Of a DNA stretch of 64,000 nt, positions 1 through 11,304 are shown piece after piece (within the stretch, counting starts at the first letter, position 1; each line of letters begins with the position of its first letter). This stretch comes from Hymenopus coronatus (Eukaryota; Arthropoda; Insecta; Mantodea; Hymenopodidae): positions 51,544,001 to 51,608,000 of the forward strand of contig CM060883.1 in the NCBI GenBank assembly GCA_030762935.1, read 5' to 3'. Under the pieces are notes generated by a model, which was not told where the DNA came from, did not search any database, and saw only the letters and a list, made by a program, of their open reading frames with translations. A program made the position numbers and the translations under genes.

Positions 1-1077
1 TACAAAATAAATATGACTATTAATGCACAATCTATATACCATTGTTCGTTCATTGCTTCTATGTAATTTATGAAATTATTTTTTAAAAATCATAGTTGTG
101 ATCGCATTCACCCATATTAAAGTTATAAAACGACATTGAATGAAAATAAATGAGTGATCAGAACCACCCGCACTATGCAGGTGACACCGATCGGTAAACA
201 ATTAAATAAATATGCAATTGTTTAAGTCAGTCAATGACAATATTTATGTATCATTATTGTCAAATATGAAGGAACATATCTTCTATGCTTCACTGCTTTT
301 AAAAAAGTATTTCATTTCAAAATATTAAATTATATGCAAATTTTGATCAGATTCACCCACTTTTATGGTACATGCGTAATATTTCTGCAAAGTTTTACAA
401 ATATATGTTTATTAAATATTGTTATCTTACCAAAATAAGATGTGCTATTGAAAATCTAATACATTTGTAATTCTGTGCACCAAAATTAGTAAAAGTAACC
501 CATTTTTAATTGTAACACAGGAAAAAATGCTCATTGTAACCTAGCATTATCGGTCAGAGACATCCAGTAATGTTTAGATACTGCAATACGTCACAAGTTA
601 AATCTCTGAACCTTCTCTTTGGTCACATATTTAATAACATGAAAGCTACACAGTTAGAGCCCAATGTAGCATATTTTACAAAGCTGTGTTTTGTTAAACT
701 TTTAACCTTTAATTGCTTTGGTTTTCAATTTCTAATTAGCACCATCAGATTAAGCAGCACGCTCTTATTGACACTTGATCTCAGGCACACCCCTCTCGCC
801 TACTGAGGTTACAGTTCCTGACATTGTGTCACATATGGCATGACCTTTTGTGCCACATAATTGATAAAGGGAGTAGAGAACGTTCTTTGGTGGTCTTCAG
901 TTGTGTGTTACTGTATTCAATATACTATAGAACAAAGAGTTTTCATGTTGCAACTTTATACAACATAAATCTCATAAAGTATTTCGGAAATACTTTTCTG
1001 ATATTGATCCCTTTACCAAGAGTAGTTCATAAACTGATCAAGAAATTTAAAAGTATGGAATCAGTGTTAGGAAAAAA
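1..1077. other. AT-rich stretch, nothing recognised
   Basis: No coding region, structured RNA or repeat was recognised. The short reading frames near 570-806 and 824-1264 have no recognisable motif; the second reads into the SINE that follows. Confidence 0.5.
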
Positions 1078-1098
1078 AAATAATAATAATAATAATAA

Positions 1099-1447
1099 CA
1101 TAACTCCATGGCACGACAGCTCACGGGGAGCCTTGGCCTACCGCCCGGCCGCTGCGTCCCCCGTCTCGGTCCACTACAGACAGCATGGATGGGGTGCAGT
1201 ATTGGAGGGTGAGACGTGGTCAGCGCCTCGAGCCCCTCCCGACCGGTTAATGCGGTCCTCATGACCTGGATCCGCTACTTCTCCATCAAGTAGCTCCTCA
1301 ATTGGCCCCCCAGGGACCTCACGAGGCTGAGTGCACCCCGGTCCAGGTCTCCCAGCGGGGGAAAAATCCCCACGCCGGTATTGGGGATCGAACCCAGGTC
1401 TCCCGCTTGGTAGGCAGCTGCGCTACCACCGCGCTAAGGAGACGACC
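1099..1447 (-). repeat. tRNA-derived SINE (family A), minus strand
   Basis: A GC-rich island in AT-rich DNA. Read on the minus strand it begins near 1447 with a tRNA-like head: an A-box-like stretch (TAGCGCGGTGGTAGCGC) followed about 40 bases later by a B box (GGTTCGATCCC). Roughly 270 bp of GC-rich body follow, ending in a (TTA)n tail. (AAT)n tracts lie on both sides (about 1078-1097 and 1449-1470); one is probably the tail and the other the target or its duplication. The head resembles a glycine-type tRNA only loosely. Open frames across it are incidental to its base composition. Confidence 0.75.
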
Positions 1448-1470
1448 AATAATAATAATAATAATAATAA

Positions 1471-2527
1471 AAAATTAAATGTCACATTTTAAGAGGAAAA
1501 GAGGGATGATATCAGTGTGATGTTAGAATGTTCATCAAGAAAGTTTCTCTCAAAGTTAGGCAGCAAGGAGTGAGCTGTGGGTCAGCACAAAAGGCAATAA
1601 AGTGTTTAAATCTAATCCCCAAACATTATAAGAACTACAAAATAATATAATGGAAAAAATAACCAACACATCCCAAGAAGAATTGAGTATGTTTTTATAA
1701 TCTGTTAAGATGCTGGAATGCTATCTTCCACACGAGAACATTTGAAATATCATCATTGAAAAGGTAAGCAATGTAAGAGACACTCAATATTGTGATTTGT
1801 GAAATAATAATGGCTCTAGTTAACCTTGTCCATTCGTGCCATTTGCTTTGATGCACAGGAGGGTACAAGCAGGAGAAAACTGTCATGGGGAAAGCAGCAT
1901 GTGACCACAACTCAGGTGCCATTAAAAGCATAGCCGCTTAATCTGATGACCCTATACTAACCTCCAAAAATGAAATACAGTGTGCATATCATTTACATTG
2001 TAAAAAATATTTAATTTTTGCAATAAAAGCTGTAGTGTTTTTTGGTTCTTTAGAACTAAAAAATAAAATCCATGCACTGCAGTCAATGTAACCTTGTCAT
2101 CTTCCAAGCATGCCAACACACTCATTTTACGTGGGCCATCCCTGTCCTTACTAAAGGAGATTTTGCTGGGATTCATACTCACAATGTTGGGCTTTGAATG
2201 GATGGCCAGTCTATTACCTCTCACATTATGTTTATGGCCATTCACACCATTTCATTTGAGGGGCTTATAAAAGGGATTGAAGAACAGTTTAGGAGAGGAA
2301 GAGCAGTATGTGTACCAAAATAATTCTGATACTAAGGGTTTAATATATACATCAAATACAGATGAAATTGGTGTAAATGAAGATTCCCCACTCCCAGGCA
2401 AAAAAGTTAACTGCTTTAGAACAGACACAGTCTGCAACCACCAGGAAAAATAATCTTCTCAGTTACAAATTATAAACCATTGACTGATGCTCTAATATTA
2501 ACTGGACACAATTTTCTCACTTTATAC
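1471..2527. other. Unassigned stretch
   Basis: Several short minus-strand frames (1695-1931, 1952-2245, 2252-2437) show no family motif and no matching splice pattern. Nothing else was recognised. Confidence 0.4.
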
Positions 2528-2547
2528 ATGAGGATGTGCATCAGACG

Positions 2548-2560
2548 GAATGTTCTAGAA
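2548..2560 (+). promoter_or_regulatory. Heat-shock-element-like triplet array in the LTR
   Basis: GAA-tg-TTC-ta-GAA gives three alternating 5-bp units that match the consensus nGAAnnTTCnnGAAn exactly. The site lies about 60 bp upstream of the TATA box and inside a longer palindrome (GATGTTCTAGAACATC-like). HSF binding is inferred only from the match and the position. Confidence 0.45.
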
Positions 2561-2611
2561 CATCCTGTTATGCTTAACTTCTTAGGAAATGACTAGCTTC
2601 CCATAGGAAAC

Positions 2612-2627
2612 GATTGGCTATATAAGG
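2612..2627 (+). promoter_or_regulatory. ATTGG plus TATA box of the LTR
   Basis: GATTGG (an inverted CCAAT box) abuts CTATATAAGG. A transcription start would be expected near 2650. It fits an RNA polymerase II LTR promoter. Confidence 0.45.
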
Positions 2628-3186
2628 AGCGCCAGAACCCACATTTCAGGCTTTTTTGATGGTCTCTGGGTCAGACTCCATGACTCTGACATTGGCTCTG
2701 GGCCGCACATCCGCTGAAACTTCAGCATGAAACTCGACAGCAACCGTGCCATCTGAAAGGTAAGCTCCCATGGGGAGTCTTTAAATAATTAATAAAATGG
2801 ACCATTCTGAACCATTTAGTTGTCTTTAATAAACTACAATCTACCATCTGGTGAAACCCCCCCTATCATCACACGCTTGTGAGGCGACAATTTTAAGGCA
2901 AAATTCAGGGAATTTATGAGGGCTATTTTTTCCATTTTTGATTGCTCTGCTACATGACCAGACAAGTGTAAGGAAAAGCTGGGCACTGTGCTACTACAAC
3001 TACAAAGCTAACCCAACATTACATCCTCCAAGGCTATGCTCAATGTATCATTTGAAGCCAAGCTATAGGACCTCAGCACAGTCAGTATTATCAATTCTCC
3101 TGAGAGAAATGAGAGATTACTGCAGCAGAAATTAATCCCAAAATGAGCCATGCTGGTACAAATGTTTAATTTAAATTAAATTTAAA

Positions 3187-3403
3187 GAAGGCCAAACTGA
3201 TGTTCATGACAAACATGGACAAGGACACAAGTGTGTCAGAAGTAAAGACCTTGTTTGGCAAATTGATTAAGTGATTCGAGAGAGACAGAGGTTTACCATC
3301 AGGGAATATTCTGCAGATTTTCCTAACATTTCAAGATCAGCTCTGTACACAATTGTTACAGAACTAGGTTATCAATAACTTCATGCATGCTGGGTTCCCA
3401 AAA
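3187..3403 (+). pseudogene. mariner-type transposase fragment (N-terminal HTH region)
   Basis: The frame gives a TDVHDKHGQG segment, then IRERQRFTIREYSADFPN, ISRSALYTIVTELGY, an in-frame stop, and LHACWVPK. This is the second helix-turn-helix and linker region of mariner transposases, which usually read like EVHDEQRSGRPS ... KILTEKLGYRKVCARWVPK. In-frame stops (for example after WQID and after LGYQ) show it is dead. No catalytic DDE part or terminal repeats were found, so it is a short relic. Confidence 0.68.
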
Positions 3404-4999
3404 ACTGAGGGCCATAAATTTGATGTGTGGCATCGACATCATCCTTTCTCCATGTTATACTGCTGATGGACCAAGTTCTAAACTAACATTTACGTACGGC
3501 GGCGTTTGTTAAATCATTCTGAGGTGATAAACTAGGAAGCGCATATGCAGGGCATATCGGCAAACTATTTCGGCTCGCTCGCAACTACGGGTATCAAGAA
3601 AGTCCCATATGAGATGCCAACATATGACTAGTAAATACAGCGATACTTACGTGTTGAGGACCCTAAGCCGCGCAGCGTAGGCGAAGATCTTCGCGGTTAA
3701 ATCCCGAGATCAGCTTTCGCTATTTTATATACGTTCCACAGAACGATAGCGAAGAAACGCCCTAAAGTTATTAATACATAATAACAAACGTTGCAGAGAC
3801 CTAAACTGATTATGTCTACTTGGATACTTACTCCACATTCAATATCTAATACAATAATGAATGCGATTTCATTCCTAATATTCACACTTTCTTGGCTTAT
3901 TTCATAACAAAATATTTCTACCTCAAATGTTCCAAAAGCAATAGTGAAGATTTTATTCGAAGCTGTCGCTTATTGACCACTGCCACTTCAAAGTACTAGC
4001 TTAAACTAAAGTGCTGCTGAACGCTGAACCTTTTGCATCTACGAAAGAGGGAAGGGTGGGGTGTGTGCAGGAGGAAACTACTGCATTGCTGTGTACTTGC
4101 AGTCAATATCTCTAGGCTAAGCCAACTGAACACTTGGCAAAAATGCCTTTTAATAGTAAAGAGAACCGCTCTGAATGCCGTGTTCAAAGATGACAATTGT
4201 ACATCACACCTTAATGGTTACCTAGCAATAATGCGAAAGCATCCAACTCAAATAATACCAATGACTCATAGCAACAGTACAGAATTGTAACAAAAAACCA
4301 ACGAATAACGCGAAAGGATGGGTTAACGTTAAAATTTGATTTTACGCCCTTCGGATACGCCGCTTCGATTGACAAGATGGGGTGTGGCAGTTTAAAAACT
4401 GGGTTTTCTGTAGTACAACGCTACAAAAACAAGAAATATATAAAAAATAAAACTATTACAATGATTAATAAACAGTTTAATCGTATTAAGTTTTACCTTC
4501 CTGCGTTGTTTCCCAAAAAGAGCTTATAGAACGATATGCTTCACAATTAAGCTCCAAATTCACTCATTAACTTCTTTCCAGGACATTACGTCATTGACAT
4601 TTGTGAATCGTGATATATACCCTTTTACCACTGTAAGCTCTTCCGTTATCTGTACGTCCTCCCCAAAACAGTACTGGAATTAAAATAGGTAAATTCTCAG
4701 AATTCCTCATGAGCGGCAAAAAGGGGTTTAACTGTTTTATGCATAATTTTTGAGGAAGTAGAAATATGATTGTGAAATATATGTAATAGCAAAACATCGA
4801 ACAGCTTTCATTAATGATCTTAAAGATGTCGCTAGTGAGTTGCTGCGCTTTGCATGTAAAATCAGGCGTGAATCATTTTTTGTAAATAAATTCATAGTTA
4901 TATAGTTAAAGGTGTATTTCGACAGTGAAATGCTGCTGCACAGTTGAAGTATATCTGAGGCATTGCATAGAGCTATAATTCATTAACAATCATTGGCTC
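3404..4999. other. Unassigned stretch
   Basis: Overlapping frames on both strands at 3996-4290 and a minus frame at 4591-4797 have no recognisable motif. CpGs are somewhat more frequent around 3490-3700 than in the surroundings. Nothing firm. Confidence 0.35.
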
Positions 5000-5942
5000 T
5001 ATAACACTGTGTAGGGGAAGGATTACACTCCACCCAAAGGTTCTATACCTACCGAGATTTCACTAGGAAACACGTGTTTTGAGGAATAGAGAATAAAGCT
5101 TTTTATTTTCTATAAACGTGCTATGCATAGAGAAGGTACTGTATTTCATCCAAAAATTCAATACCGTATTTTCACCGGAAATTCGTGTTTCGATGACCCC
5201 TAAATAAAACACCAATTTTAGAAAAAATTCTACGTGTGCGTGCCCATGGACAGAATAGCTCAAAAGCAAAAGACCGCTAAGTACCACATTTGGTATTTAA
5301 GTTTAGTATCCTTCAAGGATGTAACATGAAGATGATCAAGAATATTCCCCCACCCAACTACTCTTAAATGGATTTTTTTTTTTTTTAATTTTTTTTTTCT
5401 CAAAAATGCCTATAAGGAATTTTTATTAAAATACCACATATTAAAGTATTTACATAAAATGTTTATCTGAATTTTCCGGAAATAGTCTCTGAAGACCTCA
5501 ATCTGAATGAATTTTGCATAATTGCTAAACCGTGATAATTACACATAAGCTTAATACACAAAAAAGGTAGATATTGTTAAAACACGAAATGTAGGCCATA
5601 GGTATACACCATTTTTGTTGATTAAACAGTTTCTGAAATATTCCTTGCTATTTGTTTCATTTAAGATACTCAAAATTTTGTCAAACTGGAGGCCATCTTT
5701 TGTTTTATTCTTGACCGTGCAAAGCGAACCGGATTCCAATTGCTTCACATATCGACCGGCTTTTTAAATGAGTTGACTATTGCTTTAGCCTAGTGTTTTA
5801 CTTTATTTCCCATCTACTTACTAGGGACTACTACAATCATTTCTGAAAATATTCAACTCAATTACCACGATATAGCTAAAGAAATAATCTTTTGTAACAC
5901 TAATTTGTAGGGAAAGTCATATGAATGGCACCCATCAGATTT
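5000..5942 (+). repeat. Hairpin-ended repeat copy R1 (diverged)
   Basis: A diverged member of the window's dominant non-coding repeat family. A damaged start at 5000-5095 is followed by a second start near 5096 (palindrome remnant, then a TTTCATCCAAAAATTCAATACC block). The middle blocks (AAGTTTAGTATCCTTC; CTGAAGACCTC) follow, and the copy ends in GTCATATGAATGG...CATCAGATT. Expansion of a T-tract around 5371-5398 is private to this copy. Confidence 0.75.
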
Positions 5943-5951
5943 ATTTATTAT

Positions 5952-6412
5952 TTATGGTTTGATTTTTACTTTCTCTAGCCTGTACGTACAGTGAACATAT
6001 TGGATAGAGAAGATATTGTATTCCACCCAAAAATTCAATATAGAGATTTCACTGGAAATACATGTTTTGAAACCCCCTGAATAAAAAAAAAACATTTTAG
6101 TCCGCGCGCGCGTGTGTGTGTGTGTGTGTGTGTGTAGGCAACATAGCTTAAAAACGAAAAATCGGTTAAATACCAAAGTTAGTAACTTCCCTGGATGCGA
6201 TACAAAGATTTAAAAAAAAAAAAAAAAAAACTCCCCACGCACAACTACCCTTAACAGGTCACATTTTTCGAAAAGTTTGATATTTTCAAAAATGGCTCTA
6301 ACGATTCTTATTACAATTTCATATGTTTAAGATATTTTCATGATAGATATTTTCATTTTGTAAGGAAATGTTGTTTGTGGAACAACTAGAGAAATGTAAG
6401 TGAATGGAACAT
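5952..6412 (+). repeat. Hairpin-ended repeat copy R2 (internally deleted), with (TG)n
   Basis: It begins TTTTTACTTTCTCTAG, carries a (CG)n/(TG)n tract at 6103-6135, and keeps the GGCTCTAACGATT block. It then jumps directly to the tail (AGAGAAATGTAAGTGAATGG), so about 400 bp of the body is missing. Confidence 0.75.
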
Positions 6413-6724
6413 ATCGGTCGCTTGTTTTGTCGCTTTACATATGTTGTTTCTCGTAATATCACGAAAAGAGTGTGGACTTCAAGACTGGTATAGAGCGAAT
6501 ACGATTTACTTTTAAATATTTAACTATCTCTTGGGTTACCTATATTAAAGCTTGTAGACTTCAACTGTCTGACCACGAGAAGAAGGCAAATAATAGGAAT
6601 TTGCTGCGCAAACCTTTTCTCCCTTGACGATCATTTTCTTGCACGCACGCACCGGTATACAGAAATATCGCAATCAGAGAGCTCTAAAGGTACCAACTTC
6701 ACAACTAGAAAACCGCATATGCAT
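6413..6724. other. Unassigned spacer
   Basis: Nothing recognised between two copies of the hairpin-ended repeat. Confidence 0.4.
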
Positions 6725-6893
6725 AAAATCTGATTTGTCCCATTCACATCACTTTCTCTATATCGCTATAACATTTTTATTGTTATAAAGCATACTCGTC
6801 TATCTGTTTTATGATAATCGAGATAAACATAGCAGAAAAGGTTTTAATTACTCGCTCCTTTATAAGTAGGAGGGAAATAAGGGCACACAAAAT
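6725..6893 (-). repeat. Hairpin-ended repeat, tail fragment R2b
   Basis: This is the reverse complement of the family's tail: ATCTGATTTGTCCCATTCAC, CACTTTCTCTATATCGC, then the ATCGAGATAAACATAGCAG block and a CTCGCTCCTTTATAAG-like block. It is about 170 bp of the distal end only. Confidence 0.65.
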
Positions 6894-7074
6894 ACTTTTC
6901 ACAAAAGTAAATACCCATGTTCTGTTAGCGCGTGAAGGGCGTTCTCGCATAGAGGGTATGAGAATAACATTAAGTCATACTATGCTACTATGCTCTTTTA
7001 CTGTTCAGAGGTAATGGCGGCCATACTCCCAACTCACTGAGCCCACCTCAGCAATCATTGTAAACCAAAGGGCA

Positions 7075-7370
7075 TGCCTGAAACATTTTAATTTCCTTCT
7101 TGTCAAGCGAGACTTTATAACTGAAGATATATAATGTTTCCTTTGATCCACTGTGGATTAATGTAAACATTAACAGCGCATAACCGAAGTATTTCTTTAA
7201 CATGGTAATAAAATTCGAGATTTATACAGATGCCGTTGAATGTGGATATTGATAGAAAATATTATCAATTTTGGCAGCAATGATTCTCAGTTAAGGTAGG
7301 CATATTTTCCTGTTTTATTTGCAGCATTTACAATTAATATTTTATAAAACATTCAGTTGTAAAATTTCAA
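7075..7370 (+). repeat. Diverged segment repeated at 28228-28485 (copy 1)
   Basis: The two stretches match in order: GCCTGAAAC, a TTTCYTTCTTGTC block, CTTTAACATG, GATTTATA, ATTAATTTTGG-like, TTTTATTTGCA and AATTAATATTTTAT followed by CATTCAGTT. Small indels separate the blocks. No coding signal or element ends were identified. Confidence 0.6.
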
Positions 7371-8820
7371 ATATGCTAAATGATGACAACAAAAATGTTA
7401 CACTCAGCGTAGTCAGAATCAACATGCCGCACAAAGATATCCCTGTAGAATCTATCTTCAATTCCAACTCAGTTATTTCCTTGATTAAATGTATAGTCTG
7501 CTTACAATCTCCCTTTAGTTTGGGTGATAAGATGCAGGATATAGATCTTAGCAACTGTAAAATAATTGATCAATTATGACGATTCTATTCTCCGGGGTCA
7601 TCAAGTGCTCTCTACTGATGCCCTTATTATTGAATAAGGATATCAGAATAGCTAATCGCATATGGTGTCCATGTAGTAAAAGCAAGCGTTAACAACTATA
7701 AAAAAAAAAAGAACAAAGTTAGATTCAAATATATCCGCGGTTACACCATTTTAGCTTTTATCTTACCACCAACTTGATTATCGACCGAGACTACATTTCT
7801 AATCTGCACCTAGGTGTGAAACTCAAACATCTTCAGTGTCTCTTAAAGTCTATTTGCCTTTATGCGCTTTCAAAGTTTATAGATCCGTTGAAGTCACTTT
7901 GAACCAGTGTATCCTTGTATCATGAAATCCAGTTAAATTTACAATTTACACTGCTTCCGCAAATACCCACAATTTATCGTTGTATTTGCCTCAAACGAAA
8001 TACCAATCCCTTTGCTTGTTTCCACCATCTCCCATGGCCAAAGCCGTCAATACCGATTTGAGTATCAAATCCGGAAAGAATGGATTTGCATTTTTATATC
8101 CAAGGACGAACATGAAGAACATTTTGATATATACGCGCTACTTCCCTCCCTCAATTCTCCATGATTTAAATGGCTATTGCGGATCAAGATTATGTAATAC
8201 TACAAGGAAATCTTCCTCTGCATGTGAACATTACGTAACATATATTTTCCCCATGGCTGTTGTCATTTGCTATCTCCGTGCTTTTCTCAATTATGAATAC
8301 AACGATACCTCATTTCGAAATCAAATTGGGCTAGGTGTTGTACCTCCTTTGGAACCATTCTTTAATAGATTAACTCAGGAAGACATTATAGCAAATGTCT
8401 GTGAGCATGCTAAAAATGTATTCTAGAAGTTCAAGATAAAGAATGTTAAGCAAGTACAACGCTTAGTTGCGAATCTCGGCCCTGTTTCTCCTATATTGTG
8501 CCTTTGAAACATTTTGAGAGCAATCCCTGAAAATGCCCAAAGCCAAAGTTTTGCTTCACCTCGTCTGGACTTACTTGGGACGCTATGCTACTGCAATCTA
8601 AAATTGAACTGAAATTGCTACTGGAATATAATCAACTACTCATGGTGGAATCTTGATTAAGAGGAAATTTATTCCTGAGTTTCCTGTCGCTACACTGAAG
8701 CTGAAGACAATCATGGTCAGATAGAATTCAACTTTCCTTATAGAGGCTTGCAATTATATTTCAGTGTCAAATTAGCAAACACCAACAACAGTCAAGACCC
8801 TAATTAATAGTTAAATTTTA
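7371..8820. other. Unassigned stretch with one 148-codon open frame
   Basis: The frame at 7980-8426 (+) is the longest unassigned frame in this part of the window, but I see no family motif, low-complexity signature or splice signals that would support it as a gene. Chance or a decayed element are both possible. Confidence 0.3.
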
Positions 8821-8976
8821 ATAGTCTTTCCTGCATACAATGGTAATAAAGAATAAGCAAATTAATAATTTCAATGTTTTCATAATTATTTGAAATATAT
8901 TCTGACAAGCAATTAACTAACTTCAAAGTACAGACCATTAGATTCTATGGTCTTGAGCTATCTTTGAGCGAGGTTT

Positions 8977-8989
8977 ATCATCCCACGAT
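8977..8989 (+). repeat. Target-site duplication of the nested SINE (left)
   Basis: ATCATCCCACGAT is identical to 9291-9303. In the mariner reading frame it encodes the DWYHRG-like motif that the SINE insertion duplicated. Confidence 0.92.
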
Positions 8990-9290
8990 AAAATGGAAAT
9001 GGCGTGTTATTTATGGAGGCTCTTTAACTGCTGTGGTTCTCAGCGTCCCATTCTATATAGGGCGTGAAAGACCGCTTAAAGACTTAGAGGCCTCTCTTAT
9101 CAGGCTTGAGGTTCTTTTACTTTCCGTAAATCTACGACACGGGACCAACGGCTTTACTTCCCTTCCGAAGGAAGCCATGCTAAGGATTTTTACACCCGAA
9201 AAAAATCCATCGTCCTCCGCCTGGTTTGAACCCGCGACCTTGGGTATATGAAGTTAGCATGGTAACCATTACACCACGGAGGGCGATCTC
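8990..9290 (-). repeat. tRNA-derived SINE (family B), copy 1
   Basis: On the minus strand it starts near 9285 with CCTCCGTGGTGTAATGG (A box) and has a B-box-like GGTTCAAACC about 50 bases in. A 230-bp body and an A/T-rich tail ending in AATAACACGCC follow. Perfect 13-bp duplications of mariner sequence flank it, so it arrived by retroposition into the mariner. The frame at 8964-9251 on the + strand is an artefact. Confidence 0.9.
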
Positions 9291-9303
9291 ATCATCCCAC
9301 GAT
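9291..9303 (+). repeat. Target-site duplication of the nested SINE (right)
   Basis: Identical to 8977-8989. Confidence 0.92.
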
Positions 9304-9713
9304 GATACCAGTCTCTGGTTTTTGATGCCAAAAATTCGGTGGAACCCACTTGCACTGTTGCAATGTTGTCAGATTTCTTCCACGTAAAAAATGAGCAATG
9401 TATCGAAAAACATGATAATCTGATGGTGCGACATCACGGCTTAATGCTGGGTGTGGTAGCAATTCGACTCCTCCCAATTCCTGAATTATTTAAATGGTTG
9501 TTCGTGCAGTATGGGGTCTTGCATTGTCCTGTTGTAATAGAACTCTATTTCGGTTAAGTAATGCTGGGTATCTCCGTCTTAAAATTGCATGAACTCGTTC
9601 CAGTTGTTGAGAATAAAAATTCGCATCAATCGCTCGCCCGTTTGGACTAAACTCACATTCAATCACACCTTCAAAATTCCACCAGACGCACAACATTACT
9701 TTGGGACCGAACC

Positions 9714-9715
<2 letters not shown>

Positions 9716-9756
<41 letters not shown>
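9716..9756. repeat. 41-bp poly(T)/poly(A) run inside the transposase
   Basis: On the coding (minus) strand this is 41 A. It replaces a short Lys/Asn-rich stretch that precedes the (R)FGPKVMLCVWW motif of the family. The frame stays open on both sides, giving about 13 consecutive lysines. Confidence 0.85.
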
Positions 9757-9759
<3 letters not shown>

Positions 9760-10697
9760 GACGACTTTGGCAGGTTGGTGGGATCAAGCCACTGTTTCGA
9801 GGCATCAGGGTTTTGGTAATATATCCATTTTTCATCACAAGTGACAATTCTCCTGACAAATCTATCATCCATAAGATTACGGATTAGCTGATCACAGATA
9901 GCCACTCTACGTTGTGCCTGTTAAGGTGTCAGTTCATGAAATACAGATCTACAGCTTCTGTATGTTTTTTCAAGTGTCTTAATGTGGCGATGTATGGGAT
10001 CTTTTGATGCACTTCTTCTGAAATCCTACGGGTACTTTTTGCGTATTTTCTCGCAAAGCTTGGCGTGAACCCTCAATATTCTACATTTTAGGTCTTCAAG
10101 AACGTGATAAATCTTTAGTGTTTTCGTCTCCATTTTTGGAACCATCGTTGAGCCACACGCTCACTGACACCTTCTCCTTCCACTTCACATATTCTTTGAG
10201 CTGCGGCAGCGGCTTTATAATCTTGTTTCCATTGGTGCTTTAGAAGGACTCTTAAGTTCAAAATTTGTTACCTCAAGTTTGTGATAGTTTATTAACAACT
10301 GAAGACTGAAACATCCTCGCAATGTACGCAACACTAGCCATGGCATCCTGTAAATAGCATTGCCAAACTAAAGAAATCCAATACATTTTCAAAACACCAA
10401 AATCAAAAAACCGACATTACTTATGAGACAAGATAATATTTTGAAGAAAAAAAATTAACAAAAGTCATTCTGGAAACATTTGTAGTCATTCGTCTTGTTC
10501 ACCTTTGTTCTCCATTTAGATTGTCGCTTCGGCGAGTTCTTATTCTTGCATGGAGATGTTTACACAAAAGCGTTGATGAAGGCGTTGCTGCTGATGATGA
10601 TATTTCTGGTATATACCTTTGTTCAATGTTTTCTTTGTAGTTCATAGTGCTTTGCTATCACGAAATATGATTCTGATTTTGATTATTGGATAAGGAT

Positions 10698-11300
10698 TTT
10701 TGAGAGAATCTCCCACTCTTTTCATGGAAAAAAAATTCGAAAATGTTAATTTTCTCAAAAATGGCTCTTATGATCTTGATTAAAATCTCTTGTGTTTAAG
10801 ATATTTAAATTACAAATAAAATGCCTATCTGGAATTTTCTGGGAATAGCCTCTGGAGACCTCTTTATTCTAGATGATTTTTTTCTGAACTTTACCCAGCT
10901 GATAAACCGCAAGGGATAGCCAAAAACACACTACACAAAACACGTAGAAGACACAATTTATGACATTCACATGCATATTTTTTTCGCAGAGTTGACCGTT
11001 TTCGAGATATTCTTTGTTGTTGGTTTCCGTTTTAAAATACTTCAAAGTTTCCCATGCGGAAACTTATCAACGCCTAGTCATTCAAAGAAACGAATTTCAA
11101 TCCCATAAGAACCACATTTTAAAATATGTGACTGTCGGTTTTGTCTAGTGTAGTTCCTCATTTCCCTTTTACTTATAAGGAACTAAGTAATAACACCGTT
11201 TCTGCTAAAGCTCATTTCAATTAGCATAAAATACATAGAAGACTAAGCTTAACTGTTACAGAGATATAAAGAAAGTCATGTGAATGGAGCGCATGAGGTT
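10698..11300 (+). repeat. Hairpin-ended repeat copy R3 (5'-truncated)
   Basis: It starts inside the family at the GAGAGAATCTCCCACTC block, has TTTCTCAAAAATGGCTCTTA and CTGGGAATAGCCTCTGG blocks, and ends in AAAGTCATGTGAATGGAGCG. It is joined head-to-tail to R4. Confidence 0.8.
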
Positions 11301-11304
11301 TTTA

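Larger units (their letters stand above)
2528..2850 (+). repeat. Probable solo LTR or LTR fragment
   Basis: This looks like the promoter-bearing long terminal repeat of a retrotransposon. In order it has a CCAAT-type element, a TATA box (CTATATAAGG), a downstream GC-richer leader, polyadenylation-like AATAAA signals (around 2790 and 2829), and a final CTACCATCTGGTGA-type boundary like the LTR/primer-binding-site junction of insect LTR elements. No second LTR and no gag or pol was found next to it, so it is a solo LTR or a truncated end. The boundaries are approximate. Confidence 0.42.
8914..10330 (-). pseudogene. mariner transposase pseudogene (DD34D type)
   Basis: From the minus-strand start the frame has a SERVAQRWFQKWRRKH helix-turn-helix with stops soon after. 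RRIVTCDEKWIYYQNPDASK follows near 9850, with the first catalytic Asp in TCDEKW, then KVMLCVWWNFEG-type sequence and VLLQQDNARPHTARTT near 9500 with the second Asp in QQDN. The third Asp is expected in the SPDLAPSDYH motif and is read here as SRDVAPSDYH near 9440. The C-terminus continues past the SINE as INLAQR-stop-LKTIESNGLYFE at 8976-8914. That stop is TAG where the family has Trp. Family length is about 345 residues. Confidence 0.85.
8821..10434 (-). mobile_element. mariner transposon, minus strand, dead, split by a SINE
   Basis: A near full-length mariner (about 1.3 kb once the SINE is removed). Its right end at 10434 reads inward as TATCTTGTCTCATAAGTAAT, and the left end at about 8821 reads ATAGTCTTTCCTGCATACAA. 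These are imperfect terminal inverted repeats beside TA. In minus-strand order the coding part has a helix-turn-helix (near VSERVAQRWFQKW), then the DDxD core and a C-terminus. It is inactive through stops, frameshifts, a poly-A expansion and the SINE insertion. Confidence 0.85.

Noticed and set aside
1047..1262. Overlapping frames on both strands across the GC-rich block as genes
   Set aside because: They coincide with a SINE body; openness follows from its base composition.
5371..5398. T-rich runs and other AT tracts as terminators or origins
   Set aside because: Eukaryotic AT-rich DNA. The runs are private expansions inside repeat copies.
7980..8426. 148-codon open frame as a protein gene
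   Set aside because: No recognisable motif or splice context, and not repeated elsewhere. Open frames of this size occur by chance or in decayed elements.
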